The notes beneath the pieces are model-generated. The model had not been told where the DNA came from. It made no database searches and saw nothing but the letters and a program-made list of their open reading frames with translations. Shown here in pieces: positions 40,976 to 52,160 of a stretch of DNA of 64,000 bases. Location: positions 930,001 through 994,000 of the forward strand of contig JAAVLL010000002.1 of assembly GCA_012103035.1 (NCBI GenBank), in the 5' to 3' direction. The stretch is from Brucella oryzae (GTDB lineage: Bacteria; Pseudomonadota; Alphaproteobacteria; Rhizobiales; Rhizobiaceae). The position numbers were made by a program, and so were the translations under genes. Position 1 is the stretch's first letter. Each line of letters opens with the position of its first letter.

Positions 40976-43675
40976 TTGACATCGGACCCGCGTCGCTTCG
41001 GCGAGAACAGACCTTCTCCCGATGCTCTACTTGAACAGGCGGAACGCGAAACGCGTGGCCGCCTGAAGATATTTCTCGGTGCTGCGCCGGGCGTCGGCAA
41101 GACCTATGAAATGCTGATGTCGGGCCGCGCACGCAAAGCCGACGGAATAGATGTCGTCATCGGCGTTGTGGAAACACATGGGCGAGCGGAAACCGAAGCC
41201 CTGACTGAGGGGCTTGAAATCGTGCCTCGTGCGCAAGTGTCCTACCATGGTCATCAACTTGATGAAATGGATATCGATGCGGTGCTGACCCGCAGACCAC
41301 AACTGGTTCTTGTGGACGAGCTGGCGCACACGAATGCAGCAGGCAGCAGGCACCCCAAGCGCTACCAGGATGTCGAGGAAATTCTGGCGCGTGGGATTGA
41401 TGTCTATACAACACTCAATATCCAGCACGTCGAAAGCCTTAACGACGTCGTGGCGCAAATCACCCGCATCCGGGTACGCGAAACCGTGCCCGACAGTATC
41501 ATCGACCGTGCCGACGACATAGAATTGATCGATCTCACGCCGAATGATCTCATCAAGCGCCTCAATGAAGGCAAGATTTATCTCCCGAAGACTGCAAAGC
41601 GGGCAATACGCAATTATTTTTCTCCGGGAAATCTAACCGCGCTGCGTGAATTGGCACTGCGCCGTACGGCCCAGCGCGTGGACGAGCAGCTGCTCAGCCA
41701 TATGCGTGCCCACGCTATTGAAGGGCCGTGGGCAGCTGGCGACCGCATACTAGTTGCAGTCGATGATCGTCCCCGTAGTGTATCGCTGGTTCGCTATGCA
41801 CGTCGGCTGGCGGACCGCCTGCGTGCGCCGTGGGCGGCCATTCATATCGAAACCGCACGTTCTGCCGGGCTTACTGAAGAAGCAAAGGACAGGCTTGCGA
41901 CAACATTGAAACTTGCCGAACAGCTTGGCGGGGAAACAATCACCATTCCGGGCCAATCCGTAGCCGAAGACATTGTTCGCTACGCTTCAGCCCACAATTT
42001 CACCCAGATCGTCGCCGGAAAGTCCATAAAGTCGCGCTGGCGTGAGATGATTGACGGCTCCATTGCACGCGAGCTTGTCCGGCTTTCCGGCGCCATCGAT
42101 ATTCATATAACGGCAGGTATCGAGCACGAAAACGGCGGAGCCAACCGCAAGGTCAGCACCGCCAGGCAGAAAACAACGCTCGATATCCGACCGTATTTGA
42201 TCGGTATTGCCATAACTGGCATAGCGCTGATCGCAGGATTGCTGCTCGACCAGTTTCTGGATGTGCGCAGCATAGCTCTTGTATTTGTTGTCGGCGTCCT
42301 CGGTGTTGCGGTTACCCTTGGCCTCTGGCCAGCTCTTTTCATCAGTCCTTAGCGCATTTGCCTATAATTTCTTCTTTCTTTCACCACTCTACACATTGTC
42401 TATCGCCGATCCCGAGAGCGTCGTAGCACTGGTTTTCTTTCTGTTTGTGAGTTTCATAGCCAGCAATCTGGCAAGCCGCGTGCAGCGCCAGGCCGCAGCG
42501 GCGCGCCAGCGTGCGCGCATGACGGAAGATCTGTATCTTTTAGCAAAAACTAGCCGGAACAGGCTCACTTGATGACGTGCTTTGGGCAACCGCATTCCAA
42601 ATCGCATCGATGCTCAAGGTCAGCGTTGTGATCCTCCTTCCTGATGGAAACAGCATTACTGTCAGGGGCGCATATCCGCCCGATGACACTCTGGGCGACG
42701 CTGATATCGCTGCCGCACACTGGACATGGGAACACGACCTGCCCGCCGGGCGCGGGCCAATACACTGCCGGGTGCCAAACGGCTCTATCTGCCTCTCAAA
42801 ACCGCACGAACATCTGTGGGCGTCATCGGATTAGACAATGATCGCATGGGGCCTATCCTCACGCCTGAACAGCAACGCCTCTTCGAAGCCTTGGCCGATC
42901 AGGCCGCAATTGCCATCGAGCGCGTTCAGCTTGTCGGTGATGTCGAGCGGGCCAAGCTTGCAGCGGAAGCCGACAAGCTGCGTTCAGCACTGCTCACCTC
43001 AATCTCGCACGATCTGAAGACCCCACTGGCAGCAATTCTTGGTACCGCCACAACCTTGCGTGATTATTCCAACTCTCTGCCAGATGCCGTCCGGTCCGAT
43101 CTGGTCGCAACCATGGTGGACCAATCGGAGCGCTTGAACCGTTTCATCGCCAACCTTCTCGATATGACACGAATCGAAGCAGGTGCGATGAAGCCCAATC
43201 TGTCACTTCATTATGTTGGTGACCTCATTGGGGCGGCCCTGAATCGTGCAGCCAAGATTCTGGTCCATCATCAGGTCGATATTGCCGTTCCGGCTGATTT
43301 GCCTATGGTTCAGCTCGATGCCGTTCTGTTCGAGCAAGTCCTGTTCAATTTGTTTGACAATGCAGCGAAATATGCCCCTGAAAACACACCGATTACGATT
43401 AAAGCCAATGCTGAACCGTCTCGTATAACACTGGAAATTAGTGATCGGGGTCCAGGTATTCCTCCGGATGATCTGGAGCGCGTGTTCGATACGTTCTATC
43501 GCGTGCGTAAAGGCGATCATGTGCAGGCCGGTACAGGACTAGGGCTCTCAATCGCTCGCGGTTTCATCGAAGCAATGGGCGGTACTATTCGGGCAAGCAA
43601 TCGGCATGAAGGCACCGGTGCCGTTTTATAATTACTTTACCCGTCCTTGCAGATGAAGTTGATAGAAGCGTATGA
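40976..43675 (+). CDS. kdpD: Potassium/turgor sensor histidine kinase KdpD (frame broken)
   Basis: About 899 residues. No ATG fits; TTG 40976 follows AGGAG at 8 bases. Domains in order: KdpD N-terminal domain with Walker A GAAPGVGKT and LVLVDELAHTNAAGSRHPKRYQDVEE; USP domain (DRILVAVDDRPRSVSLVRYARRLADR); four helices (IGIAITGIALIAGLLLDQFLD on); GAF domain; HisKA with SISHDLKTPLAAILGTATTLRDY (phospho-His); HATPase with NLFDNAAKYAPENTPI, DRGPGIPPDDLERVFDTFYR and GTGLGLSIARGFIEAMGG. Breaks near 42346, 42550, 42765 and at 43624-43627. Stop overlaps the kdpE start (ATGA). Confidence 0.95.
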
Positions 43676-44454
43676 ACGATCCTAAATTAAAAATTCTCGT
43701 TGTCGACGATGAACCAGCTATCCGGAAGTTATTGCGGGTTGGGCTGACCACGGAAGGCTATACTGTTATAGAGGCGGTGAACGGCGGCGAAGCTGACGCG
43801 CACATTGCAACGGAAAAGCCCGATATCGTGCTTCTCGATCTGGGACTTCCAGATACTGACGGGCACGCTCTACTGCAACGCTGGAGAGAAACCGGCATGA
43901 CTTTGCCGGTTCTTATCCTCTCAAGCCGGACCGACGAAGCGGGAATCGTCCGTGCCCTTGAAGAAGGAGCTGATGATTACGTTCCAAAACCTTTCGGTAT
44001 GAAAGAACTTACTGCGCGTTTACGGGTCGCACTGCGACACAGGCTGCAACAACAGGGAGAAAAGCCGCTTTTCCAAAGCGACGGCCTTACGGTCGATCTT
44101 GTTCGCCGCATTGTGAAGCTCAACGGTGAAGAAGTTAAATTGTCGCCGAAGGAATATGACATCCTTCGACTCCTCGTACAGCATTCCGGGAAAGTGCTGA
44201 CACACCATTTCATTCTCAACCAGGTTTGGGGACCCGCAGCTGACGTTCAATATCTTCGCATCTATGTCCGTCAGCTACGACAGAAGATTGAAAAATCTCC
44301 TGATCAGCCGCATTATATTCTAACCGAAACAGGCGTCGGCTACAGGCTGCGCGAAGCTGATCCAGCTCCTGAGAAAGCCGGAACCAAGCCTTTGCGAAAG
44401 CGTTGTTTGCCAAATAACCAAGGTGACGGAGGCAAGCGTGGTCGAGCTGGTTAA
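43672..44454 (+). CDS. kdpE: Response regulator KdpE, activator of the kdp operon
   Basis: Intact 260-residue OmpR-type regulator. Receiver: ILVVDDEPAIRKLLRVGL, phospho-Asp at about residue 56 (IVLLDLGLPDTDGHALL), ILSSRTDEAGIVRALEEGADDYVPKPFGMKEL with the conserved Lys. DNA-binding wing: VKLNGEEVKLSPKEYDILRLLVQHSGKVLTHHFILNQVWGP and YLRIYVRQLRQKIEKSPDQPHYILTETGVGYRL. The usual protein ends soon after GYRL; here about 28 more residues (basic, low complexity) overlap the start of the next gene, so the true end may be earlier if an indel is present. Confidence 0.95.
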   Translation: MNDPKLKILVVDDEPAIRKLLRVGLTTEGYTVIEAVNGGEADAHIATEKPDIVLLDLGLPDTDGHALLQRWRETGMTLPVLILSSRTDEAGIVRALEEGADDYVPKPFGMKELTARLRVALRHRLQQQGEKPLFQSDGLTVDLVRRIVKLNGEEVKLSPKEYDILRLLVQHSGKVLTHHFILNQVWGPAADVQYLRIYVRQLRQKIEKSPDQPHYILTETGVGYRLREADPAPEKAGTKPLRKRCLPNNQGDGGKRGRAG

Positions 44455-44842
44455 TAATATCGAGAATCTGGAATTTATAATTGCCAAGGCACGGGAATAT
44501 GATGTTCAGGTTCCTGTGATCGATGAAGAATCCGGTTCTAACGCTAGTGACGACAATGAAGTTGATATTCTCGATGCCTCGCTGGCAAACCCCACCCGCA
44601 AGGAACTTTTCGCGGCTATCCGCTCCTTGAACATCGATGAGCGACAGGAATTGCTGGCGCTTATGTGGGTAGGCCGCGGGGATTTCAGCGCTGATGAATG
44701 GGGCGACGCCCTCTCGACAGCCGCTGATCGCGACAATGGTCGCGAAGCCAAGTATCTCATCGGTACACCACTTCTGGGAGATTATCTGGAGGAAGGACTG
44801 GTCGCCCTGGGCTTCGATGTCGAAGCCTACGACAATGAATAA
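44438..44842 (+). CDS. DUF3775 family protein
   Basis: Acidic 134-residue protein. Start GTG 44438 has GGAGG five bases upstream; another GTG five codons earlier is possible. Seen: VELVNNIENLEFIIAKAREYDVQVPV, DEESGSNASDDNEVDILD (acidic linker), RKELFAAIRSLNIDERQELLALMWVGRGDF, EWGDALSTAADRDNGREAKYLIGTPLLGDYLEEGLVALGFDVEAYD. This matches DUF3775; function unknown. It overlaps the end of kdpE in another frame, so it is probably translated from the kdp message. Intact. Confidence 0.85.
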   Translation: MVELVNNIENLEFIIAKAREYDVQVPVIDEESGSNASDDNEVDILDASLANPTRKELFAAIRSLNIDERQELLALMWVGRGDFSADEWGDALSTAADRDNGREAKYLIGTPLLGDYLEEGLVALGFDVEAYDNE

Positions 44843-44963
44843 GAAAAATTGATGTTTCCATGGCCCTTCTGTTTTGACGCCGACATATCCGCGCATTAGT
44901 GTCGAACGAAAATCGGTTGGCTTGTGCTGGCCCTGAACATTAAGCACGACGGAGGACGGCACG

Positions 44964-46406
44964 ATGCTTCAGAAAAACCTCGACCAGAAAACGGACTTCT
45001 ATATCGACGGAACGTGGCGCGCTCCAATAGAAGCCAAGACCATTGAGGTCATCAATCCCGCCAATGAAAAGCCTTATGCCGTAATTTCTGCGGGTTCTGC
45101 GAAAGACATTGATCTGGCGGTCGCAGCCGCACGCAGGGCTTTTCCGTCCTGGAGCGAAACGCCAGCAGAAGAACGCATCGGCTATATACGGCGTCTGGTT
45201 GAAATCTACGAAGCGCGTCTGGACGAAATGGCCAAGACCATTTCACTTGAAATGGGCGCACCAATCACGCTCGCAAGGGATCGCAGGCAGCGGCTGGCCT
45301 CTCGCATACAAAAGCTTTCATTGCCGCATTCGAGAATTTCGAGTTTGAAGAAATTCTTTCCCCAAATATCCGAACCAGACCGTGCTTCACGAGCCCATTG
45401 GTGTTTGCGGCCTCATTACACCGTGGAACTGGCCGATGAACCAGATCGCGCTGAAAGTTATACCTGCATTGGCGGTTGGCTGCACGGTCGTACTCAAGCC
45501 TTCAGAAATTGCGCCGATGTCGGCAATGCTCTTCGCCGAGTTTGTCGATCAGGCAGGCTTCCCAAAAGGTGTATTTAATCTCGTCAACGGAGAAGGCCCT
45601 GTTGTTGGCGAAGCATTGTCGCAACATCCAGATGTCGACATGATGTCGTTCACCGGTTCAACCCGCGCAGGAACGGCAGTTTCAAGGGCTGCCGCAGCGA
45701 CGGTAAAACGGGTTTCGCTGGAACTTGGCGGCAAGTCACCAAACATCGTTTTGCCGATACCGATCTGGAAAAAGCAATGGCACGCAGCCTTGCGCATTGC
45801 TTCGAGAATACCGGACAGTCCTGCAATGCACCGACACGCATGCTGGTGGAGCGCTCCGTTTACGACAAGGCCGTGGAAATCGCGAAGAAACTTACCACAG
45901 AAACTAAGATTGGCGACCCGGCAAAGGAAGGCGATCATATCGGTCCACTTTCCTCTTCGATCCAGTTTGAAAAGGTTCAAAAGCTGATTCAGAAAGGCAT
46001 TGATGAAGGTGCACGGCTCGTTGCGGGTGGTACAGGGCGTCCTGATGGCTTCTCCGAAGGTGATTTCGTCAAGCCGACTGTCTTTGCCGATGTGAACAAT
46101 GACATGACGATTGCCCGCGAAGAAATCTTCGGACCGGTGCTTGCGATGATCCCGTTCGAAACGGAGCAAGAGGCCATCGCCATTGCCAATGACACGCCTT
46201 ACGGGCTTGCCGCCTATATCCAGACAGGAAGTCCGGAACGCGCAAAACGCGTGGCCCGCAAATTGCGCGCTGGCATGGTACAGATCAATGGCACGTCACG
46301 CGCGCCGGGCAGCCCATTTGGTGGCTATAAGCAATCAGGCAATGGTCGCGAGGGTGGCAAATGGGGCCTGGAAGATTTTATGGAAGTAAAGCTGATCAGC
46401 GGCTAA
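44964..46406 (+). CDS. NAD(P)-dependent aldehyde dehydrogenase (frame broken)
   Basis: About 480 residues. Start ATG 44964. Seen: [88 protein letters not shown] (catalytic Asn and cofactor Lys), [29 protein letters not shown] with the general-base Glu, [16 protein letters not shown] with the nucleophile Cys, [14 protein letters not shown] and [26 protein letters not shown]. Breaks near 45285, 45370 and 45755. Broad family; substrate not predictable. Monocistronic, ending before hairpin repeats. Confidence 0.92.
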
Positions 46407-46424
46407 CCAACAAGATGACAATAA

Positions 46425-46445
46425 AAGCGCCGTTTAGCGGCGCTT
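46425..46445. terminator. Hairpin repeat copy 1
   Basis: AAGCGCCG-TTTAG-CGGCGCTT, an 8-base stem. A T-rich tail (TTTTATTG) follows on the minus strand. It is an exact duplicate of the hairpin at 46585-46605. It lies between convergent genes and may terminate the leftward transporter operon. Confidence 0.65.
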
Positions 46446-46457
46446 CAGATTGATTAC

Positions 46458-46499
46458 AAACCCCTCGATTTTTGGAAGCAGTCAAAAACGAGGGTTTTG
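46458..46499. repeat. Imperfect inverted repeat between the two hairpin copies
   Basis: AAACCCCTCGATTTTT pairs imperfectly with AAAAACGAGGGTTTT across a 10-base loop, with one or two bulges. Together with the flanking identical hairpins it makes this 180-base gap unusually structured. Confidence 0.45.
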
Positions 46500-46584
46500 A
46501 TTCCGATTTGTTCACGTTCTGAATCTGGGACGTTCCGTGAATCTGAGGTCATTTTGACCCTGCCGGAGGTTTGTCAGCAGTCTG

Positions 46585-46605
46585 AAGCGCCGTTTAGCGG
46601 CGCTT
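46585..46605 (+). terminator. Hairpin repeat copy 2
   Basis: Same 21 bases as copy 1, here followed by TTTTAACC-like sequence on the plus strand (the last Ts overlap the stem). Eight bases before the stop of the convergent ATPase gene. Serves plus-strand transcripts from the aldehyde dehydrogenase. Confidence 0.65.
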
Positions 46606-46612
46606 TTAACCT

Positions 46613-47608
46613 TTATTTGAGACCAATTTTCTCGATAACGCGAATACGCTGATTACCGCCAATATCAATAAATTGCGTTGGCGGCGGGACTTCATGCACG
46701 TCATGCGTGCCGAAGCTTTCAGGATAAAACGCAAAACCTTCCGGTGCCTGAGGCGGGTTCGTGTCATCAATCAGACGACCGCCTGTTAATTCCGTCACAG
46801 GATCAGGGATGGCCGAAATCAACCGCCGGGTGTAAGGATGCATCGGATTTGAGAATATCCGGTCCCATGACCCACTCTCGACAATCTGGCCAAAATACAT
46901 CACCGCCACCCGATCGCTCATATGCTCCACGACACTCAAATCATGGCTGATCATGATATAGGAAAGGCCAAGTCGCTCTTTCAACTCCAGCAGCAGATTG
47001 ATGATTTGTGCCCGGATTGAAACATCAAGCGCCGACACGGGTTCATCAAGCACGATAACTTTCGGATTGAGGAGTAATGCGCGGGCAATTCCTATGCGCT
47101 GGCGTTGGCCACCAGAAAACTCGTGCGGAAAACGCTTTGCCTGCTCGGGCTTCAAACCGACCAGACGCAGAATTTCTTCGATACGTCCATCCACTTCACC
47201 ACGCGACGTCACACCGTGAAGTCGCAGAGGTGCAGCTAGCGACGTGTAGACTGTCTGCCGCGGATTGAGTGAAGCAAATGGGTCCTGAAAGACCATCTGC
47301 GCCATCTTGGCTCGTTCCAACCGGGATGGTTCGTTCTTTCCGGTGATCGGACGTCCTTCGAAATAAATCTGCCCACTTGTGGGCTTCTGTAAACCGACGA
47401 TGGACAGTGCAAGTGTAGACTTACCGCAACCAGATTCTCCCACAATCGAAAGGCACTCACCCTTGTTAAGAGTCAGGCTGAGATTATTAACGGCGCGCAA
47501 CATTTGCTTGGAAGAACTGAAAATGCCACCGCTCACCGGGAAGTAAACGCAGACATCGTCGATGCGGACCAATGGTTCTACCAGTTTGGTTGAATGTATG
47601 TCATTCAT
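46613..47608 (-). CDS. Peptide-type ABC importer ATPase, DppF/OppF type
   Basis: Intact 331-residue ATPase. Seen: YFPVSGGIFSSSKQMLRAVNNLSL, Walker [11 protein letters not shown]-loop VFQDPFASLNPRQTV, signature FSGGQRQRIGIARALLLNP, Walker B VIVLDEPVSALDVSIRAQIINLLLEL, ISHDLSVVEHMSDRVAVMYFGQIVESG, and the C-terminal NPMHPYTRRLISAIPDP of oligopeptide ATPases. Overlaps the upstream ATPase gene by 8 bases. Last gene of a five-subunit importer. Confidence 0.93.
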   Translation of the reverse strand: MNDIHSTKLVEPLVRIDDVCVYFPVSGGIFSSSKQMLRAVNNLSLTLNKGECLSIVGESGCGKSTLALSIVGLQKPTSGQIYFEGRPITGKNEPSRLERAKMAQMVFQDPFASLNPRQTVYTSLAAPLRLHGVTSRGEVDGRIEEILRLVGLKPEQAKRFPHEFSGGQRQRIGIARALLLNPKVIVLDEPVSALDVSIRAQIINLLLELKERLGLSYIMISHDLSVVEHMSDRVAVMYFGQIVESGSWDRIFSNPMHPYTRRLISAIPDPVTELTGGRLIDDTNPPQAPEGFAFYPESFGTHDVHEVPPPTQFIDIGGNQRIRVIEKIGLK

Positions 47609-48579
47609 GATGGAAACACCTCACCACACCGGCATCCTCAAGTGGCGTCCAGCCCGGTTTTGCGCACGACAAACATCGGTCGCGCGCGTGCAACGCGGCT
47701 CAAACCTGCAGCCTTTTGGAAAAGCGGAAATCGACGGCACGACACCTTCGATCTCCTGCAGCCGCAACTGGCCTTCTTTCTGGCGAGAACCAAGCTGCGG
47801 GAGCGAAGCCAGAAGACCATGCGCATAAGGGTGCGCAGCATGGTGAAACAAGCCCGCTGTTATGCGTTCTTCGACCAGATGTCCTGCGTACATCACACCC
47901 ACGCGACGGCACATTTTCGCAATGACACCCAGATCGTGACTGATCATCAGAACGGAAGTCCCTCGCGCTGTGCAAAGTTCTTGCATCAGACGCAAAATTT
48001 CCGCCTGAACCGTCACATCGAGCGCAGTCGTGGGTTCATCAGCGATCAGCAGATCAGGATTGCATGCAAGTGCAATAGCAATCATCACACGCTGGCGCAT
48101 ACCACCCGACATCTGATGCGGATAGTTCTTCACACGTTGCTCTGGCGCAGGCACCTGAACGCTGGCAAGCGCTTCGACCGCCTTGCGCTCAGCCTCGTGC
48201 CAAGTGACACCTTGGTGCAGCACGAACATTTCCGCAATCTGCCGACCTACTGGCGACAACGGATTGAGAGCAGTCATCGGCTCCTGAAAGATCATCGCTA
48301 TACGATTGCCACGCAGCTTGCGCATTTCGCGCGACGAGATGGACCGCAAGTCCTGCCCTTTAAAGCGGATCGCTCCTCCGGTTATCGACAGCGGCTTGCG
48401 CAGAAGCCCGATCATCGACAGCGCGGTGATGCTTTTTCCGCAGCCAGACTCTCCGACCAGACCGAATGTCTCGCCAGCTCAATAGTGAACGATACATCCT
48501 CGACCACATTATGTTTGCTCGAACCGGAGACGATATCGATCCGAAGGTTTTCTACCTCAAGAAGTGCTTGTTCGCTCAT
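47601..48579 (-). CDS. Peptide-type ABC importer ATPase, DppD/OppD type (frame broken)
   Basis: About 326 residues. Start ATG 48579, overlapping the permease stop (ATGA). Seen: [36 protein letters not shown] (Walker A after repair near 48475), [111 protein letters not shown] and the Cys-rich tail [18 protein letters not shown] that binds an iron-sulfur-like or zinc site in this family. A second break near 47660 hides the natural end GVVRCFHHE. Confidence 0.91.
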
Positions 48580-49395
48580 ATCTTACGGGTCCTCATATGC
48601 GGGTCGAGCCAGTCGCGAAGACCGTCGCCGAACAGATTGAGCCCAAGTACTGTGAAGAAGATGGCGAGGCCGGGAAACACTGCAGCCCAAGGCGCATTCA
48701 CGATCAACTCACGCGCATCAGTAAGCATGTTGCCCCAGCTTGGGTCTGGCGGACTGATACCGAGACCAAGATAGGAAAGTGCTGCCTCGGCGAGAATTGC
48801 ATCCCCATTCCGAGCGTGCCTATCACTAGAACAGGTCCGATCATGTTGGGCACGATCTGCGTGATCATGATACGCACGTCGCTATAACCAAGCATTTTGG
48901 CAGCCTGAATATAGCCCTGCTTTTGAGCGACAGAGTAGAACTTCGCGCAATGCGGCAAGTCCAGGACCAGTTCGTCAGACCAAGTGCAAGCAGAAGGCTC
49001 GGCAAGCCAGGGCCAAGGACAGCCATGATTGCCAGCGCGAAGATCAGTGACGGAATTGCGAGCATCAGATTGGTGAGGCCGTTGACGAAATCGTCCCACC
49101 AGCCGCCGAAATAACCGGCCGAAATGCCAAAACACAGACCGATAACAGTGTTGATGCACTGTGAGACCACGCCAACGGTCAAAGACACCTGCGCGCCATA
49201 GAGAATGCGCGAATAAACATCGCGGCCTTGTGCATCCGTGCCGAACCAGAACTGTGCATCAGGCGGAAGTTCGGCATTCATCAGGTCGGCATCGAGAACC
49301 GGGTTATAGTGTGCCAGCAACGGCGCGAAGACAGCCGCAGCCACAATGACAATGCACACGAACCCACCGAATACGAGATTGAAACGCAGCTTCAT
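48576..49395 (-). CDS. Peptide-type ABC importer permease, DppC type (frame broken)
   Basis: About 273 residues. Start ATG 49395, 4 bases after the DppB-type stop. Seen: first helix [51 protein letters not shown] (DppC signature), [42 protein letters not shown] loop [48 protein letters not shown], and the [12 protein letters not shown] end. Breaks between 48780 and 48930. Confidence 0.9.
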
Positions 49396-49399
49396 GGGC

Positions 49400-50333
49400 T
49401 TACTCGTGGCTTATGCGCGGATCGATAACCGCATAGAGAATGTCAACGATCGTATTGATGACCAGAAACCACAATACGATTACGAGAATTGCCCCTGTAC
49501 GACAGGAATGTCGCGCAAAGAAACGCTATCGATCAGCAAGGAGCCAAGACCCGGCCACGAGAATAGTTTCTCCACCACCACGGCCTGTCCCATCATCGAT
49601 CCGAACTGTAGGCCGATGGTCGTGATAATCAGCACCAGCGCATTGCGCATGACATGCCATTTCACCAATCGAAAGCTGCTCATGCCTTTAGAGCGGGCGG
49701 TACGAATGAAGTCAGCCCCCATAACTTCCAGCACGGCTGCACGTGTTGTTCTTGCCAGCAACGCCAATGGCGCAACACCCAAGGTCAGCGCTGGTAGGAT
49801 AATGTTTCGGATACCGCCATCGCCATAACCGAAACTCGGCAACCATCCGAGCGTCAGTGCAAATAGATACATGGCCAGCAGGCCCAGCCAGAACTGTGGT
49901 AGTGAAAGACCCGAGACCGCTCCTATCATGGTCACGCTGTCGAGAATGCTTCCAGGCTTCAGTGCTGCTATAAATCCAAATGGCACGCCGATCAGGATCG
50001 CAAAGCCCATGGCCGCGAAAGCAAGCTTCAGCGTTGGCCACATACGCTCCTGAATAAGCGAAACAACCGGTTGTCTCGAACGATACGAAGTCCCGAGATC
50101 GAACTGAGCCAACTGAACCAGATAGCTGCCAAAGCGCACGTGAACAGGTTTATCGAGCCCAAATTCCTGTGTAATTTTTCGACCATCTTCGGATCGTTCA
50201 TGCCCTTGCCATTGGCAATAAGGCCAGAAGCGATACTGCCCGGAACAACACTGAAAATGATGAAGATCAGCAGCGACACCGCAACAACAGTCGGTATCAT
50301 CTGCAAGACGCGCCGAATAATAAAATAGAGCAC
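49400..50333 (-). CDS. Peptide-type ABC importer permease, DppB type (frame broken)
   Basis: About 311 residues. The start is GTG 50333, in frame and 5 bases from AGGAGG; a nearby ATG is in the wrong frame. Seen: LYFIIRRVLQMIPTVVAVSLLIFIIFSVVPG, FDLGTSYRSRQPVVSLIQERMWPT, GVPFGFIAALKPGSILDSV, EAA loop DFIRTARSKGMSSFRLVKWHVMRNAL, VVVEKLFSWPGLGSLLIDSVSLRDIPVVQG, then AILVIVLWFLVINTIVDILYAVIDPRI. Breaks near 50150 and at 49492-49495, where four C should be five. Confidence 0.91.
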
Positions 50334-50426
50334 ATGGTCCTCCTTTCGGATCAGCGCAAAAGACGCTGGAGCAAAGGGGATCAATGGCCCGCCGATGACG
50401 AGCGGGCCGATCCAGATCAGCCGGAA

Positions 50427-52019
50427 TTAGCGACCGGATGGAACCGTGTCATCAACCCACAGCTTTTCATAGGACTGAACTGCGAGCTCTGCCGAGTTCG
50501 GCTGCAGGCCATGCAGCCACGGCTGATGTGCCATGACGGCTTTGTTGTAGTTGAAGAACCACACCGGCGCTTCTTCCTGCAGCAAATTGTTGGCCTTCTT
50601 CAGAAGTTCGTTCTTCTCTTCTTCGGTTTTCGCCACCTTTGCCTCATCGACAATCTTGTCGAATTCCGCATTGGAGAACTTCTGATAGTTACACGCAGAT
50701 TGTGGAGTCGTGGAATAGAAGCACTGCATCGCGGTCAGTGCGTCCGGGCCGCTTTCGAGCGACCACATATAGGCTTGAAATTGCCTGCCGGAACCACATC
50801 CGCAAGTACCGACGCCTCGACTGGCTTTGCCTTCACCTTGATACCGACTTTGGCGAGCATCGGAATGATTGCCTGAACGATGGTCAAGCCCCAGCTCTCG
50901 TTCTGTGTTGCCGTCAACTCAAACTCGAAGCCGTCAGGATACCCAGCTTCAGCAAGCAAAGCTTTTGCTTTTCAGGATCATACGGATAAGGCTTCGCATC
51001 CTTGTCGAAGGCTGGCGATGAGTTCGGAAGCCAACCAACAGCACGATAAGCCTTATCTTTGACAAGGCGCTTGATGATGAGATCGCTATCGATAGCGTAG
51101 TTGATTGCCTGACGAACACGCTTGTCCTGGAACGGCTTGAAATCCGGATTAAAGCCGACGGCGCGTGTGTAAACCTCGGCCACCTCAACCATGTTCTTCG
51201 CCAGTTCGGGATCGGCGAGATAGGCTGTATACTGCGCTGGCCCGAGCACCGCTACGTCAATTTCCTTGTTGCGGAACGCAACGTCACGCGCGGCCGCGTC
51301 ACCCATGATCATGATGTTGATCTTGTCGGCGTAAGGCTTGCCCTTCTCATAATATTTGTCCCACTTCTCAACCGTCAGGCGGGAGCCGGGAACATATTCC
51401 GCAAACTTATATGGTCCGAGACCGATCGGATGACGCTGAAACTCTTCGCTATCGCCCTCACCTGACGGATAAATGGCAGTGTTATTGCGCATGAACTGGA
51501 AGCCGGGATCAATTGGCTGCTCCAGTGTGATCTCGAGCGTATGATCATCGATCTTCTTCAGGCCGGAAATTTCCTTGGCCTTGCCCTGCGTATACTCTTC
51601 AGCACCCTTAATTTCAGCGATGTAGCGTGCTGGTGGGAAAGCCTTTTCGGATCCATTATCCGAGTGTAGCTCCAGATAATGTCATCTGCCGTCAAAGGTT
51701 TGCCATTGTGGAAAAATGCATCCTGACGAAGCTTGTAGGTATAGACGAGTCTGTCGTCTGACACGGCCACATCAGTCGCAAGTCCGAGTACAGGCTTGTT
51801 GAGATCAGCATCCCAATCATAGAGCGTACGATGAATGGCCTTGGCGTAGAACTCGTCCTGCGTGGCAGGCGAAGCCTGAATGTCGAGCGTCGAGAAGCTA
51901 TCGCCATAAGGTGCGACGAAATTGATGACGCCACCCGAACGCGGCTCGTCCGCAGCATATGCCGCCGTTCCGGCCAACAGAACTGCGGACAACGCCGCCA
52001 GCAATGCAAATTTTCTCAT
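50427..52019 (-). CDS. Peptide-type ABC importer binding protein, DppA type (frame broken)
   Basis: About 530 residues. Start ATG 52019 after AAGGGGAACAAT. The signal peptide MRKFALLAALSAVLLAGTAA ends AYAA. Seen: SGGVINFVAPYGDSFSTLDIQAS, AIHRTLYDWDADLNKPVLGLATDVAVSDDRLVYTYKLRQDAFFHNGKPLTADDIIWSYTRIMDP (family 5 signature), FNPDFKPFQDKRVRQAINYAIDSDLIIKRL, and a C-terminus with LLKKANNLLQEEAPVWFFNYNKAVMA. Breaks near 51640, 50960 and 50775. First gene of the dppABCDF-like set; the amidohydrolase precedes it. Confidence 0.9.
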
Positions 52020-52108
52020 ATTGTTCCCCTTCATAAGTGTCATTCTTGCGGTTCAGATGAACCGTTCGTTCAGGGCTACGCCGAAACCTCGCTGCCCGAA
52101 ATTGCCCC

Positions 52109-52124
52109 GAAGCGTTTACGCTTC
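52109..52124 (-). promoter_or_regulatory. Hairpin between amidohydrolase and binding-protein genes
   Basis: GAAGCG-TTTA-CGCTTC, a perfect 6-base stem with a 4-base loop, in the 141-base gap. It could modulate the ratio of the two transcripts; no T-run on the minus strand. Confidence 0.4.
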
Positions 52125-52160
52125 AATTCTTTCATTGCCCCGGAAAACGAGGGCATTTTT

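Noticed and set aside
44216..44962. 248-codon open frame on the minus strand opposite kdpE end and DUF3775
   Set aside because: The plus strand carries two recognisable proteins; the antisense frame has none.
47594..48640. 348-codon open frame on the plus strand opposite the DppD-type ATPase gene
   Set aside because: Antisense to a clear ATPase with Walker motifs; no ribosome site and no protein-like pattern.
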